A stretch of 64,000 bases of DNA from assembly GCA_963815285.1 (NCBI GenBank), contig CAWFGB010000009.1:186001-250000 (forward strand), given 5' to 3'. A program made the translations under genes and the position numbers. Under the pieces are notes generated by a model, which was given only the letters and a program-made list of their open reading frames with translations, did no database searches and was not told where the DNA came from. This DNA comes from JACCSI01 sp963815285 (GTDB taxonomy: Bacteria > Acidobacteriota > Vicinamibacteria > Vicinamibacterales > UBA2999). This document shows, piece after piece, positions 6,783-15,988 of the stretch (within the stretch, counting starts at the first letter, position 1; each line of letters starts with the position of its first letter).

Positions 6783-9192
6783 GACCCAACCCTACTGGCG
6801 CCGGCGATTGCCCGCGACCGAAACGTTGCCACTTCACCGACTGCCGTCCCGCCAATCCCCTCATGAACCCCACGATGGCCGCGGTCTGGAGCAGGCAGAA
6901 GTAGTGGGCGATGGCCACCGGGCCAAACCGGCGCAGTCGGGGCACGCAACCGGCCAGGCCGAGCAGCAGGATCGTCCCCTCGACGCACAGCACCATCGTG
7001 TAGAGCAGGCTCGATGGCGCCAGGACGACGCTCGACGCCAGCGCGCAGACGCCAAATGCGGGGGAGAGCCAGCGCACCGCCTTGTGCGAAACCAACGACA
7101 GAATCACCTGCGGCGAGGTCAATGGAACAGCGCTGTCGCGACGGCGCAGGAACTGCATCGCTCCGGCGATCACCCGTGACTTGCGTGCGAATTCCTCCAG
7201 GGCACTCTCCGACCCCTGTTCGAATGCACGGGCGCCGCCGTCGAACACCACCCGGCGGCCCGCCTTGACCACGCCCATCGGGATGGCCATGTCGTCGAGG
7301 ATGGTGTCGGCTGGAGGCGGCGCGAACAGCTCACGGCGAATGGCGTAGAGCGCGCCGTCCGCGCCGATCATCGACCCGAGCTCCGACTCTGCGCGCTGGA
7401 GCCAGCGTTCGTAGCGGTAGTACAAATCCTCCGAAGGTCCCAGAGCTGCCCGCTCGCCAAACAGCACGACGTCGCCGCTCACCGCGCCGACGCTCGGATC
7501 CGCGAAGTTGCGCACGAGTGCGCGCACCGCATCGGGTTCCAAGAAAGTGTTGGCGTCGGAGAACACCACGATGTCGGCCGTCACCCGCCGCATTCCTTCG
7601 TTGATCGCCGCGATCTTTCCCCGCCTCGGGGTGAATTCGAGCAACTCCACCCTGGGCGTGAACTCCCTTACGACATCATTGGTGGCGTCCACCGATCCAT
7701 CGGATGCGACGATCACCGTCAGGCGATCGGCCGGGTAGTCGAGCGCCAGGGTATTGTGCAGCTTGGCGGCGATGATCTCGGCCTCGTCGTTGGCAGTGAT
7801 GAACACACACACGCTGGGCTCGATGTCGGCGCGGCTCACCTGTCGCCCGGCGAACAGGCGGATGACGGCGAGCAGCGACGGATACCCGACATACACGTAG
7901 GCGAGCGCACCAGAGGACGTCCAGAAGAGCATGCTGGCGAGCTCACCGGTCGGCCGACTGCGGTAAAGCAAAAACCCAACGGCCACCAGCGCGGCAAGCG
8001 CGATGTGCATCAACAGGCCGACCGGCACCAACAGGCCAGGGCGGTGGGACGCGGCGGACGCGTCCAGGCGAGGTGTCGTCCAGATGCCCGACACCTGTCC
8101 GAACGAACCTTTGACTACCCCCACAAGCGATGCCACGTAGATGGTGCCGAAGTACACGGCCATGGCCGTCAGCTGGCGTCCTCGCGGGGTCAGCGCGAGC
8201 ACTGCCGCTACCGCCGCGATAATGCTCACCAGCGCCCACGGCTCGCGCTCCGCGAATGGCACCACCAGAATCGCTGACGAGATCATCGCCAGGGCGACGA
8301 AGGCGCCCGATAGCCAGCGCAGCAACTTGTGTGAGACCAGCGACCAGGTGAACAGGCCCACGCGTAGCGGGTTGAGCACGCCGGCCGCCTGGAACACCGC
8401 ACGCCAGCTGCGGCTTACGATGCGGACGCGTCGGCGATACTCAGTGCGCGTGCCGCCGGCTGTTTCTTCGTAGCAGATGGCCTCCGGCTGGTACACGCCG
8501 CGCCAGCCGGCCTCGACGATCTGTAAGGGATTCAGAAAGTCGTTGATGGCGTTGCTTGGCAGCTCCCGCCACAAAGGCCGGCGAATGGCGTAGATCGCCC
8601 CGTCGCCGCCGACCATGGATCCCAGCGCTGTTTCGAGCCGCTTGATCTGGATCTCATAATCCCAATAGACGCGCTCGCCGACGTCAGCGGCGTTATGCCC
8701 ACCGCTCAGGTATCGTGCTTCGCCGGTCACGCACCCGACTTCCGGGTCGGCGAAATTGCGTGCCAGCTTCAGCAGCGCAGCGCGGTCATAGATGGCGTTG
8801 GCGTCCGAGAACACCACGATCTCGCCGGTGAGCGCCGCCACTGTTCGGTTCAAGCCCGCCGTCTTGCCCTGGCGTTCCGGCTGTCGCGCGAGCCGCACGC
8901 CGCGGTCCGCAAACTCGGCGACGATAGTGTCCGTGTCGTCATCCGACGCGTCCGACACCACGACGATCTCCCGCGCCTCTCGCGGGTAAGTCAGCGACAC
9001 CGCATTCTCGAGTTTCTTGCGGATGACGGACGCTTCGTTATACGCGGAGATGACCAGGCTCAGCGGCGGTGTGATATCGGCCTGCCGGACGCGGCGCACG
9101 CCACGCAGCTTTACGATGACACGCAGCAACGCCGGGTAGCCGGCGTAGACGTATGCGAGCGTCGCCAACGAGATGGCCAGGACGAACAGCAT
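6775..9192 (-). CDS. tandem double family-2 glycosyltransferase (two GT2 modules in one chain)
   Basis: An 805-residue protein made of two homologous halves of about 400 residues. Each half starts with a membrane segment ending in AYVYxGYPxLL (residues 12-23 and 430-441). Each then has a GT2 core: SAYNEA (49-54) and TANDEA (466-471); SDASDDDT (80-87) and SDGSVDAT (497-504); VFSDAN (127-132 and 543-548); and a GxDGAxYAIRR acceptor-site motif (GGDGAIYAIRR from 195; GADGALYAIRR near 610). Each ends in C-terminal membrane helices with LVSHKxxRWLS. Both halves keep the Asp motifs, so both may be active, making a bifunctional or disaccharide-adding enzyme at the inner membrane. The closest layout is the CESA-like membrane GT2 group. 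Gap to the FemAB gene is 9 nt. Confidence 0.9.
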   Translation of the reverse strand: MLFVLAISLATLAYVYAGYPALLRVIVKLRGVRRVRQADITPPLSLVISAYNEASVIRKKLENAVSLTYPREAREIVVVSDASDDDTDTIVAEFADRGVRLARQPERQGKTAGLNRTVAALTGEIVVFSDANAIYDRAALLKLARNFADPEVGCVTGEARYLSGGHNAADVGERVYWDYEIQIKRLETALGSMVGGDGAIYAIRRPLWRELPSNAINDFLNPLQIVEAGWRGVYQPEAICYEETAGGTRTEYRRRVRIVSRSWRAVFQAAGVLNPLRVGLFTWSLVSHKLLRWLSGAFVALAMISSAILVVPFAEREPWALVSIIAAVAAVLALTPRGRQLTAMAVYFGTIYVASLVGVVKGSFGQVSGIWTTPRLDASAASHRPGLLVPVGLLMHIALAALVAVGFLLYRSRPTGELASMLFWTSSGALAYVYVGYPSLLAVIRLFAGRQVSRADIEPSVCVFITANDEAEIIAAKLHNTLALDYPADRLTVIVASDGSVDATNDVVREFTPRVELLEFTPRRGKIAAINEGMRRVTADIVVFSDANTFLEPDAVRALVRNFADPSVGAVSGDVVLFGERAALGPSEDLYYRYERWLQRAESELGSMIGADGALYAIRRELFAPPPADTILDDMAIPMGVVKAGRRVVFDGGARAFEQGSESALEEFARKSRVIAGAMQFLRRRDSAVPLTSPQVILSLVSHKAVRWLSPAFGVCALASSVVLAPSSLLYTMVLCVEGTILLLGLAGCVPRLRRFGPVAIAHYFCLLQTAAIVGFMRGLAGRQSVKWQRFGRGQSPAPVGLGHE

Positions 9193-9201
9193 CGGCCGTC
9201 C

Positions 9202-10260
9202 TTATGGAATGTTTCGGACCACCAAGGGCCCGAGCGCCGACGCAACCGGCAGCGGCAGCCGCTGCCAGGTGCGAATCGCGAGCTCGAACTTGGGGTTCTT
9301 GGGATTGATCTCCGGCATGCGGCCATCGGCCATCCAGTATTCCCAGACCAGCTCGCTGGGCTCGGCGCCCCACTGCTTCTTGAAGTGATAGGTCCCTTCA
9401 CCAAAGGTGGACCGTCCGAAGTCGAAGCTGCGGAATCCCCGATCGATGGCAAAGCGCAGCATCTGCCAGTACAGCAGCACATTGGCGCACAACGGGTTGA
9501 ACTCACGTAGCGACGACGCCCAGGGCACTTCGATCCGCTGGCCGTGCCAGTGCACCAACGACGCCGCGACGGGTCGTCCTTCCGAGTTGATCACAAACAC
9601 CCGCGAGTGATTCGGAAACGCGCTCAGCACTTCCGTGAAGAAGTTGACGCCGTAAACCGGAGTGCCAAGGTCGCGCATGTTCCGCGCGAACACCTGATAG
9701 AAGGCCGGGAGCAGCTCGAGACCGCCATCGGTGATCACCAGCCCGCTTTTTTCGCCTTTGCGCACCTGGTTGCGCAGCTTTCGATCGAGCACCAGCCACT
9801 GGGCGTCGGCGGTACTCTGCAGCTCGAGGCGCATGGCCACCTTGTGTCGTTTGGGCGCCAGCGTCTCCGCGAAGTGCTGGCGCACATGACGCAACTCCAG
9901 ATGCGTACCACCGGCCTTGCGAGTCTCCGCGATGGCCTGGGCCAGCAACGCCTGCTCGGCCTCTGGCGTGTCTGCGAGAATGCCGCCGTAGTTCACAAAC
10001 GGCACCGACACGGCAAACTTGCCGAAGAGACGGCTGCGAAAGAACACGAGCGGCAGCACACCCGCGATTTGTCCGCTGGCTTCGGCAACCAGGTATTTCG
10101 TTTCGTGGCGGAACGACGCACGGATCACGTCCAGCCAGATCGGTCGATGATACGAAGATCCCTGGGGGTGGGCCGAGACGTAGGCATCAGCGCTTCCGGG
10201 GGGCACGTCCTCGCGAACGGTCACTGGCGCCTCGACTAGCTTCAACCCGGCCGACCTCAT
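9202..10260 (-). CDS. FemAB-like protein, exosortase/PEP-CTERM-locus type
   Basis: A 352-residue protein with two GNAT-like (acyl-CoA N-acyltransferase fold) halves, as in FemA/FemB. The N-terminal half contains KYLVAEASGQIAGVLPL, and the C-terminal half contains SEGRPVAASLVHWH and FDFGRSTFGEGTYHFKKQWG, the segment most typical of the FemAB-related group found in exosortase-A polysaccharide loci. The ATG at 10260 overlaps the stop of the UDP-glucose dehydrogenase (ATGA). A longer frame exists upstream but runs inside that gene. Function in these loci is not settled; transfer of an amino-acyl or acyl group to a sugar intermediate is a reasonable guess. Confidence 0.85.
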   Translation of the reverse strand: MRSAGLKLVEAPVTVREDVPPGSADAYVSAHPQGSSYHRPIWLDVIRASFRHETKYLVAEASGQIAGVLPLVFFRSRLFGKFAVSVPFVNYGGILADTPEAEQALLAQAIAETRKAGGTHLELRHVRQHFAETLAPKRHKVAMRLELQSTADAQWLVLDRKLRNQVRKGEKSGLVITDGGLELLPAFYQVFARNMRDLGTPVYGVNFFTEVLSAFPNHSRVFVINSEGRPVAASLVHWHGQRIEVPWASSLREFNPLCANVLLYWQMLRFAIDRGFRSFDFGRSTFGEGTYHFKKQWGAEPSELVWEYWMADGRMPEINPKNPKFELAIRTWQRLPLPVASALGPLVVRNIP

Positions 10261-11597
10261 ACCGCGACCTCGCGGGCCGCGCCCCGGCCACGGCCGGTGC
10301 CCGCATAGGTGAAGCCAGCGGCGCGTGTTTGCGCGGGGTCCAGAACGTTGCGGGCATCGATGATGACCGGCGTCTTCATCAACCCGCGCAGTCGCTCCAG
10401 GTCGAGACCGCGGAACTCGTTCCATTCGGTCATGATCACAACCGCATCGGCTCCGCTCGCCGCCTCGTACAGATCGTCCGACAACGTCACCGTGGAGGCG
10501 ACGTCCTCGAGCAGGCGAGCCGCCGCGGCGGCTGCGACTGGGTCGAACGCCGTCACCTGCGCGCCGCCGCCGGCCAGCGCCCGGCAGACGAACACGGCAG
10601 GCGACTCGCGCACGTCGTCGGTGTTCGGTTTGAAGGCGAGCCCGAGCACGGCGATGCGACGCCCGCGGATGCCGTCGAGCAGGCGTTCGATCTTGGCGAT
10701 CAGCAGCTGCTGCTGCCGCGCGTTGACCTCGATGGCGGCGCCAACAATGCGCTGCGGAGCCTCGTGCTGATCGCCCAGGGCGACAAGGGCGCGGGTGTCT
10801 TTGGGAAAGCACGAGCCGCCGTAGCCCGGCCCGGGGTGCAGGAATTTGGGACCGATGCGCTTGTCGAGGCCCATACCCTTGGCGACAACGTGTACGTCCG
10901 CGCCGACCCGTTCGCAGAGGTTGGCAATCTCGTTGATGAAGCCGATCTTGACCGCTAGGAACGCGTTGGACGCGTACTTGATCATCTCGGCGGTTTCGAT
11001 GTCGGTGACGACCAGCGGCGTCTCAATCAGGTAGAGCGGGCGATAGAGCTCGCGCATGATCGCCGCCGCCCGGTCGCTACGCGTTCCGATGACGACGCGG
11101 TCGGGACGCATGAAGTCGCCGACGGCAGAGCCCTCGCGCAGGAACTCAGGATTCGAGACGACGTCGAACTCCACCGAGGGATCGAGGCGTTCTCGCAGGT
11201 ACCCCCGGAGCCAGTCGCCGGTGCCCACGGGCACGGTGCTCTTGGTGACGATGACCTGATAGCCGCTCAGGTGTGGCGCGATTTCAGACGCGACCGCCGC
11301 GATCTGTGACATGTCGGCAGCGCCCGTAGTGGCCTCGGGGGTGCCAACCGCGACAAACAGGACCGAAGAGCCGCGCACCGCGTCGGCCAGATTGCCGGAA
11401 AAACTCAGGCGGCCGGCGGACGCATTGCGGGCCACGAGCTCGCCCAGCCCCGGCTCGTAAAAGGGAATCCGGCCGTTTCGCAGTGCGTCGACGCGCGCGC
11501 TCGCATTGTCGACGCACACGACCGAGTGTCCGAAATCGGCGAGGCAGGTGCCGGTGACCAGTCCGACGTAACCAGTGCCGATGACCGCAACATTCAT
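10257..11597 (-). CDS. ugd: UDP-glucose 6-dehydrogenase
   Basis: A 446-residue enzyme oxidising UDP-glucose to UDP-glucuronate with two NAD+. The N-terminal Rossmann motif is GTGYVGL (7-13). The active site includes EFLREG (151-156), the Lys of MIKYASN (Lys 207) and the nucleophilic Cys 263 in GYGGSCFPKD. The C-terminal UDP-binding domain contains VLGLAFKPNTDDVRESPA. The GYGGSCFPKD motif separates it from the GlcNAc/ManNAc dehydrogenase type found at 21.2 kb. It supplies an acidic sugar for the polysaccharide. It sits 10 nt after the deacetylase gene in the operon. Confidence 0.93.
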   Translation of the reverse strand: MNVAVIGTGYVGLVTGTCLADFGHSVVCVDNASARVDALRNGRIPFYEPGLGELVARNASAGRLSFSGNLADAVRGSSVLFVAVGTPEATTGAADMSQIAAVASEIAPHLSGYQVIVTKSTVPVGTGDWLRGYLRERLDPSVEFDVVSNPEFLREGSAVGDFMRPDRVVIGTRSDRAAAIMRELYRPLYLIETPLVVTDIETAEMIKYASNAFLAVKIGFINEIANLCERVGADVHVVAKGMGLDKRIGPKFLHPGPGYGGSCFPKDTRALVALGDQHEAPQRIVGAAIEVNARQQQLLIAKIERLLDGIRGRRIAVLGLAFKPNTDDVRESPAVFVCRALAGGGAQVTAFDPVAAAAAARLLEDVASTVTLSDDLYEAASGADAVVIMTEWNEFRGLDLERLRGLMKTPVIIDARNVLDPAQTRAAGFTYAGTGRGRGAAREVAV

Positions 11598-11607
11598 GAT
11601 CTGGCGC

Positions 11608-12528
11608 TCACCAATGGTAGGGGAGGGCCGCCGGTATCATCGGCGACGACGACAGCACCGGTGCGTCCGCCCTGAGCAGGGAGGCGACGGTGCTGAAGCG
11701 GAATTCAGTCAGCAACGCGCGTAACCTGTCTTCCGTCTTCCCGAGATTACGGTAATGCCGAAGCCGCCCGAGCCAGCCCGCCTGCAAGCGAGGCTGATCC
11801 GGGTCAATCTCCCACGGGTGAATGTAAAACACCGCGGCCTGCCGTTCGGCTGAGTTGAGCCGCGCGATGCCCCAGCGCGTCCACTCGTAGGGGAGCAGCC
11901 GGAAATAGCCGCCGCCCGCGATCGGCAGGTTCAACGGGCCTATACGCACGGTCGAGCCGGGAACTTCCATCAGCGTGCCACGCTCCCGTTCAATCGGAAA
12001 CGGCTCGCGGGGGGACACCGGAATGCCGTAGCGATCGTGCCGGATAGGGAAGATGCTCGAGTCGTAGCGGTAGCCTTCCTCGATGAGGATGTCGAGCGCC
12101 CACAGCGACCTCGGGGTAATCGAATAGCTTGGCGCGCGGTATCCGGCGACGGCCGACCCCGAGGCGTCCTCGAGCAAGCGCTTCGCCTTGCGGACGTCTT
12201 CGCGAAACGCGGCAGGGGTCTGGTCGTAAATGAGCCGATGGGCGTAGCCGTGCGACGCGATCTCGTGGCCGCCGTCGGCGATGCTCTTGATCAGTTGCGG
12301 ATAACGTTCGGCCACCCAACCGAGCACGAAGAACGTGCTGCGGACGTTGAACTCCGCGAACAGGTCCATCAGCCGGGTGGTGTTGGCGCAGACCCGGCTT
12401 TCCATTTGTGCCCACTGCGTCCGGGGAACGATGCCGTCGAAGACGCTGACGTGAAAGTAGTCCTCCACATCCACGCTCATGGCATTGACCACGGGCATCG
12501 AACTTTCGGTTGAGGTCGCTTGGCTCAC
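11608..12528 (-). CDS. XrtA-locus polysaccharide deacetylase (with DUF3473-like C-terminus)
   Basis: A 306-residue deacetylase of the type found next to exosortase A genes. It opens with NAMSVDVEDYFHVS (about 15-28), in which DVED replaces the usual TFDD, and has EIASHGYAHR for the metal-binding His pair and AGYRAPSYSI. The C-terminal part (GGGYFRLLPY, FYIHPWEID) matches the DUF3473 extension of this family. A GTG start at 12528 is chosen because it overlaps the upstream TGA (GTGA) and has a strong GGAGG about 6 nt before it; the next ATG is at 12498. It likely deacetylates the exported glycan. Confidence 0.88.
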   Translation of the reverse strand: MSQATSTESSMPVVNAMSVDVEDYFHVSVFDGIVPRTQWAQMESRVCANTTRLMDLFAEFNVRSTFFVLGWVAERYPQLIKSIADGGHEIASHGYAHRLIYDQTPAAFREDVRKAKRLLEDASGSAVAGYRAPSYSITPRSLWALDILIEEGYRYDSSIFPIRHDRYGIPVSPREPFPIERERGTLMEVPGSTVRIGPLNLPIAGGGYFRLLPYEWTRWGIARLNSAERQAAVFYIHPWEIDPDQPRLQAGWLGRLRHYRNLGKTEDRLRALLTEFRFSTVASLLRADAPVLSSSPMIPAALPYHW

Positions 12529-13919
12529 ACCCCCCTCCGCAACATGACCGTCTTGATCGTGGACAGGATGATGAAGAGATCCAGGGCGACGGACAGGTGC
12601 TTGATGTAGAACAAATCGTACTGAAGTTTCTGCAGCGCGTCTTCTGTGGTGGCGCCGTAGGTGTAACGGACTTGGGCCCATCCGGTGATACCGGGTCGGA
12701 CGATGTGGCGCTGTCCGTAAAACGGAATCTGTTTGGTCAGGTCGCCGACGAACTCCGGCCGTTCGGGCCTCGGCCCGACGAAGCTCATATCGCCCTTGAT
12801 AACATTCCAGAGTTGGGGCAGTTCGTCGAGCCGCGTTCGGCGCAGCATGCTGCCAATCGGCGTGACGCGGCTGTCGAGTTTCGAAGCCCAGACCGCACCG
12901 GTCAAAGCCTCGGCCTCGCGTTGCATAGAGCGGAACTTGTGAATGGTGAACAGCCGTCCGTGCAGGCCGACTCGCTTCTGGTGGTAGAACACGGGACCGG
13001 GCGAGGTGAGCTTCACCGCCAGGGCGACCAGCGCCATCACAGGGAATGCGAGGATGAGTCCCACGCTGGCGATGCCGATATCAAGCAGCCGCTTGAGCGC
13101 CGTGGACCATCGAGTCTTGCGGAAACCCTGCGAGAAGATCAACCAGCTCGGGCGCAGGTTTTCCACCGCGATCTTTCCGGTGTACTCCTCGTAAAGGGTC
13201 GCCAGGTGGTCGAAGTTCACGCCATCGAGCCTGAGCTCGAGCAGCTTGTCCATCGGCAACTTACCGCGCGCGTCGGCCAGGCTGACGACCACCCGGTCAA
13301 CTCGACGGGCGCGCACAATCGACGGGATGTCTTCGACCGCGCCGATGACTCCCGGGTTGAGCACCGGTGCGCCCACCCGGGCGGGATCGGGATCGATAAA
13401 GCCGACAATCTCTACGCCCAGGTCGTGGCGACGCTCGTGCAGCTCGCGCGCCAGATCGACCGCGCCGGCATTGGTGCCGACCAGCAGCAGCCGCTCACTA
13501 GGGCGGACTTTGCGGCTGGCCCATTCGAACGCGACACGCCAGCCGATCACAAACGTGATCACGAAACCCGCGGCAATCATGAAGACGCCGCGGCCAATGA
13601 TCAGATCCGGCACCCAGTAGTAGATGGCGGCAAGCACCAGCGAAGCGGACGCCAGCGCATTGAGGATGCGAACGAAGAGCTCCCGCCGATCGGATAAGAG
13701 CCGCAGATTGTACAAGTCCGCGTAAAAGAGGCAGATCTGCGTGACGCCGGCAATCAACAGCGCCTTGAACAGGCCGTTTTCGAGCGCCAACAGTTCCCAG
13801 GCGTTGTCGCCGAGACGCAGGTACGCCGCTGCGATGACCGCCACCACAATCAGCACGGTTTCGCACGCGACCAGCGTCAGCGGCCGGGTTCTGAGACGCA
13901 GGGCTAGAGGACGCTTCAT
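12525..13919 (-). CDS. polyprenyl glycosyl-phosphotransferase (exosortase-system type)
   Basis: A 464-residue initiating enzyme that moves a sugar-1-phosphate from UDP-sugar to undecaprenyl phosphate. There are about four to five N-terminal membrane segments (residues 15-150), a CoA-binding-like cytoplasmic domain (LLLVGTNAGAVDLARELHERR onward), another membrane segment near 285, and the catalytic bacterial-transferase domain with SPGPVFYHQKRVG, KFRSM, RRTRLDELPQLWNV, FVGPRPERPEF and PGITGWAQVRY. It is translationally coupled to the kinase gene upstream (ATGA) and the deacetylase downstream. It starts each repeat unit of the polysaccharide at the inner membrane. Confidence 0.92.
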   Translation of the reverse strand: MKRPLALRLRTRPLTLVACETVLIVVAVIAAAYLRLGDNAWELLALENGLFKALLIAGVTQICLFYADLYNLRLLSDRRELFVRILNALASASLVLAAIYYWVPDLIIGRGVFMIAAGFVITFVIGWRVAFEWASRKVRPSERLLLVGTNAGAVDLARELHERRHDLGVEIVGFIDPDPARVGAPVLNPGVIGAVEDIPSIVRARRVDRVVVSLADARGKLPMDKLLELRLDGVNFDHLATLYEEYTGKIAVENLRPSWLIFSQGFRKTRWSTALKRLLDIGIASVGLILAFPVMALVALAVKLTSPGPVFYHQKRVGLHGRLFTIHKFRSMQREAEALTGAVWASKLDSRVTPIGSMLRRTRLDELPQLWNVIKGDMSFVGPRPERPEFVGDLTKQIPFYGQRHIVRPGITGWAQVRYTYGATTEDALQKLQYDLFYIKHLSVALDLFIILSTIKTVMLRRGV

Positions 13920-14926
13920 TTCCGCTTCCCGTCTCCCTTTTCGGTCAGGTAGTAGCCGCCGTAGTAACCGCCGTAGCTGGATTGCTCGCTCGCGTCGACC
14001 TGGTTCAGCACGACGCCAAGGACACGATTCCTGCCGATGATGTCGGCGGTCCGCTTCACCATTTCGTGGGCGGTCGATCTGGCCTTGACCACCAGCACAG
14101 CGCCGTCGACCAGTGACGCCAGCAGGTGCGCGTCAGGCAACAACATCAAGGGAGGTGTGTCGATGATGATCCAGTCGAAAGACTCCTTGGCTTCATCCAG
14201 CAGGTGCCGCATGCGATCGGAGGTCAGCCCCGCCATCGGATCAGATGTCGGGCGGCCAGCCGGAAGGATGGCAAGGTTCGCGGACACCTGACGCAGGACG
14301 AGCATGGCTTTCGTCGCCGGATCGAGACCCTCAATCAGCCCGGTGGCCGCATTGATTCGAAACACCTGATGAATCGTCGGCTTGCGCAGATCCGCGTCGA
14401 TGAGCAGCACGCGCCGGCGATACGATTCGCTCAGCGTCAACGACAGGTTCGCGGCGGTGAGCGTCTTGCCTTCGCCGGGGACCGCGCTGGCCACCATGAC
14501 GACCTTGATGCCGTTGTTGCTCTGCGCGTCGAGCAGCACACCGGCGAGGCGGCGGTACTGCTCGCGTGAGACGGGAGACATGTTCTCGTCGGCCACCACT
14601 TTTTCGGCAAGCCGGGCGTCAAGTCTCTCGAACAGGCTGCGGCGAGGCCGGTCGCCTGTGGACGTGTCGCCTTCCGGCTGATGGTCGTTATGAGTTTCGG
14701 TGGCGGTCGTCTGGCGGGCGCTCGGCTCGCGCGAACCCGCACCCGGCTCCGCCGGTTGAGGCCGGTGAGGACGCACGGCGGCGATCTCGACGGGAAATGG
14801 CTCGTCGGCGAGCGTCGCGATGTCCTCGTCGTCTCTTACAGGCGACGGAGCTGCGGTGCTGGCAGCAGAGCCAATGGCATCGTTTTCTTCCGCGGCCCGC
14901 CGCAACGCTTCGTTTATCCGGCTCAT
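13916..14926 (-). CDS. CpsD/CapB-type tyrosine autokinase of the polysaccharide locus
   Basis: A 336-residue bacterial tyrosine kinase. The N-terminal 120 residues are disordered and Pro/Ala-rich; then come Walker A VPGEGKT (149-155), Walker A' LLIDADLRKP (174-183) and Walker B WIIIDTPP (252-259). The C-terminus has a tyrosine cluster, SSYGGYYGGYY (316-326, five Tyr), the usual autophosphorylation tail. It lacks a membrane domain of its own and would work with the Wzz-like protein encoded two genes upstream. Phosphorylation cycling controls chain length and export. Coupled by ATGA to the glycosyl-phosphotransferase gene. Confidence 0.9.
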   Translation of the reverse strand: MSRINEALRRAAEENDAIGSAASTAAPSPVRDDEDIATLADEPFPVEIAAVRPHRPQPAEPGAGSREPSARQTTATETHNDHQPEGDTSTGDRPRRSLFERLDARLAEKVVADENMSPVSREQYRRLAGVLLDAQSNNGIKVVMVASAVPGEGKTLTAANLSLTLSESYRRRVLLIDADLRKPTIHQVFRINAATGLIEGLDPATKAMLVLRQVSANLAILPAGRPTSDPMAGLTSDRMRHLLDEAKESFDWIIIDTPPLMLLPDAHLLASLVDGAVLVVKARSTAHEMVKRTADIIGRNRVLGVVLNQVDASEQSSYGGYYGGYYLTEKGDGKRK

Positions 14927-14941
14927 GTGGGTATCTGTGTC

Positions 14942-15988
14942 CTAGAAGAAAGAAAACCGACGGCGCCTCGGATAGACGTTGTCCAAGATCGGCTCGTCGC
15001 TATCGCTGTCGGTGCGGATTTCTCCCGCGGGATCTGTAGGTTCGGCGCCTGCCGCCGGAGCCGCTTCCAGGTCGGTGCCGTCGAAGGTCAGGACTTTCGA
15101 GCTGGCTAGCTCCAGCTGCTCGGCCTGCTTGCCGGCGGCGACCGGGGCTGCATCACGGAGCGCCATACGGTCGTCGGCGCCTGGCAGGTCGAGGTCACGG
15201 CAGACTTCATCGACAACCTGGCTGTTCACTGGACGGCGCTGCACGGCAAACGCGCTGACCAGTGCGTTGTCGGCAATGACGCTGGCCAGTCGCGGGATGC
15301 CCAAGCAACGCTTGTGGATCAGCATGACGGCCTCGCGCGTGAAGATCTGCGCGCCCACCCCGCCAGCCGCACGAATGCGCCCCGCCAGATATCCCGCTGT
15401 TTCTGACTGCGTCAGCGGGCGCAGCTCACACCTCAAGGCGATGCGTTGCTTGAGCTGTCTCAAGGCGTCGTCTCGCAGACGAGCGCCGAGCTCCGGTTGG
15501 CCGGCAAGCACAATCGACAGCAGCTTGGTCTCGGCGGTTTCGATGTTGCCGAGCAGGCGGATCTCTTCGAGCAACTCCAACGGAAGGCTTTGGGCCTCGT
15601 CCACGATCAGGGCCGATGATTCGCCTTGCGCGTGCCGTTCGCGCAGCGCCGCCTCAAGCTCGGCCAGCAGCACCGCTTTGGATGTGCGCGCCGCCTCGCT
15701 CAGTTGAAAGCGGGTCGCCAGTGTCTCGACGAACTCGGCGCGGGTCAGCGCCGGGTTGTGAAGATAAACAGTGTGAACCTGCTGGGGCTGGCGCTCGAGG
15801 GCCGCACGGATGATCGTCGTTTTGCCAGTCCCGGCTTCCCCGATGAGCGCCGTGATGCCGCAACGGGATGAAATCGCGTACTCGAGATTGCTGAGCGCCT
15901 CCCTGTGCGCATCGGTCAGCACCAGAAATCGCGGGTTGGGCGTCAGGTCGAACGGCCGCTCGCGCAACCCGAAGAAGTGTCGATACAT
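14942..15988 (-). CDS. AAA ATPase of the exosortase-A polysaccharide locus (ExeA/GspA-like)
   Basis: A 348-residue ATPase starting MYRHFFGLRERPFDL, the usual opening of ExeA-like ATPases. P-loop GEAGTGKTT at 50-58, Walker B LIVDEAQ at about 125, then GIPRLAS and a C-terminal unstructured acidic tail ending RRRRFSFF. The ATG at 15988 overlaps the stop of the Wzz-like gene by one nucleotide (TGATG). Proteins of this type regularly sit beside the chain-length and kinase genes in exosortase-A loci. Their exact role is unknown, but they resemble ATPases that help assemble secretion ports through the cell wall. Confidence 0.88.
   Translation of the reverse strand: MYRHFFGLRERPFDLTPNPRFLVLTDAHREALSNLEYAISSRCGITALIGEAGTGKTTIIRAALERQPQQVHTVYLHNPALTRAEFVETLATRFQLSEAARTSKAVLLAELEAALRERHAQGESSALIVDEAQSLPLELLEEIRLLGNIETAETKLLSIVLAGQPELGARLRDDALRQLKQRIALRCELRPLTQSETAGYLAGRIRAAGGVGAQIFTREAVMLIHKRCLGIPRLASVIADNALVSAFAVQRRPVNSQVVDEVCRDLDLPGADDRMALRDAAPVAAGKQAEQLELASSKVLTFDGTDLEAAPAAGAEPTDPAGEIRTDSDSDEPILDNVYPRRRRFSFF

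Noticed and set aside
12510..13697. 395-codon plus-strand frame opposite the glycosyl-phosphotransferase
   Set aside because: Antisense shadow of a well-supported gene; low-complexity charged translation.
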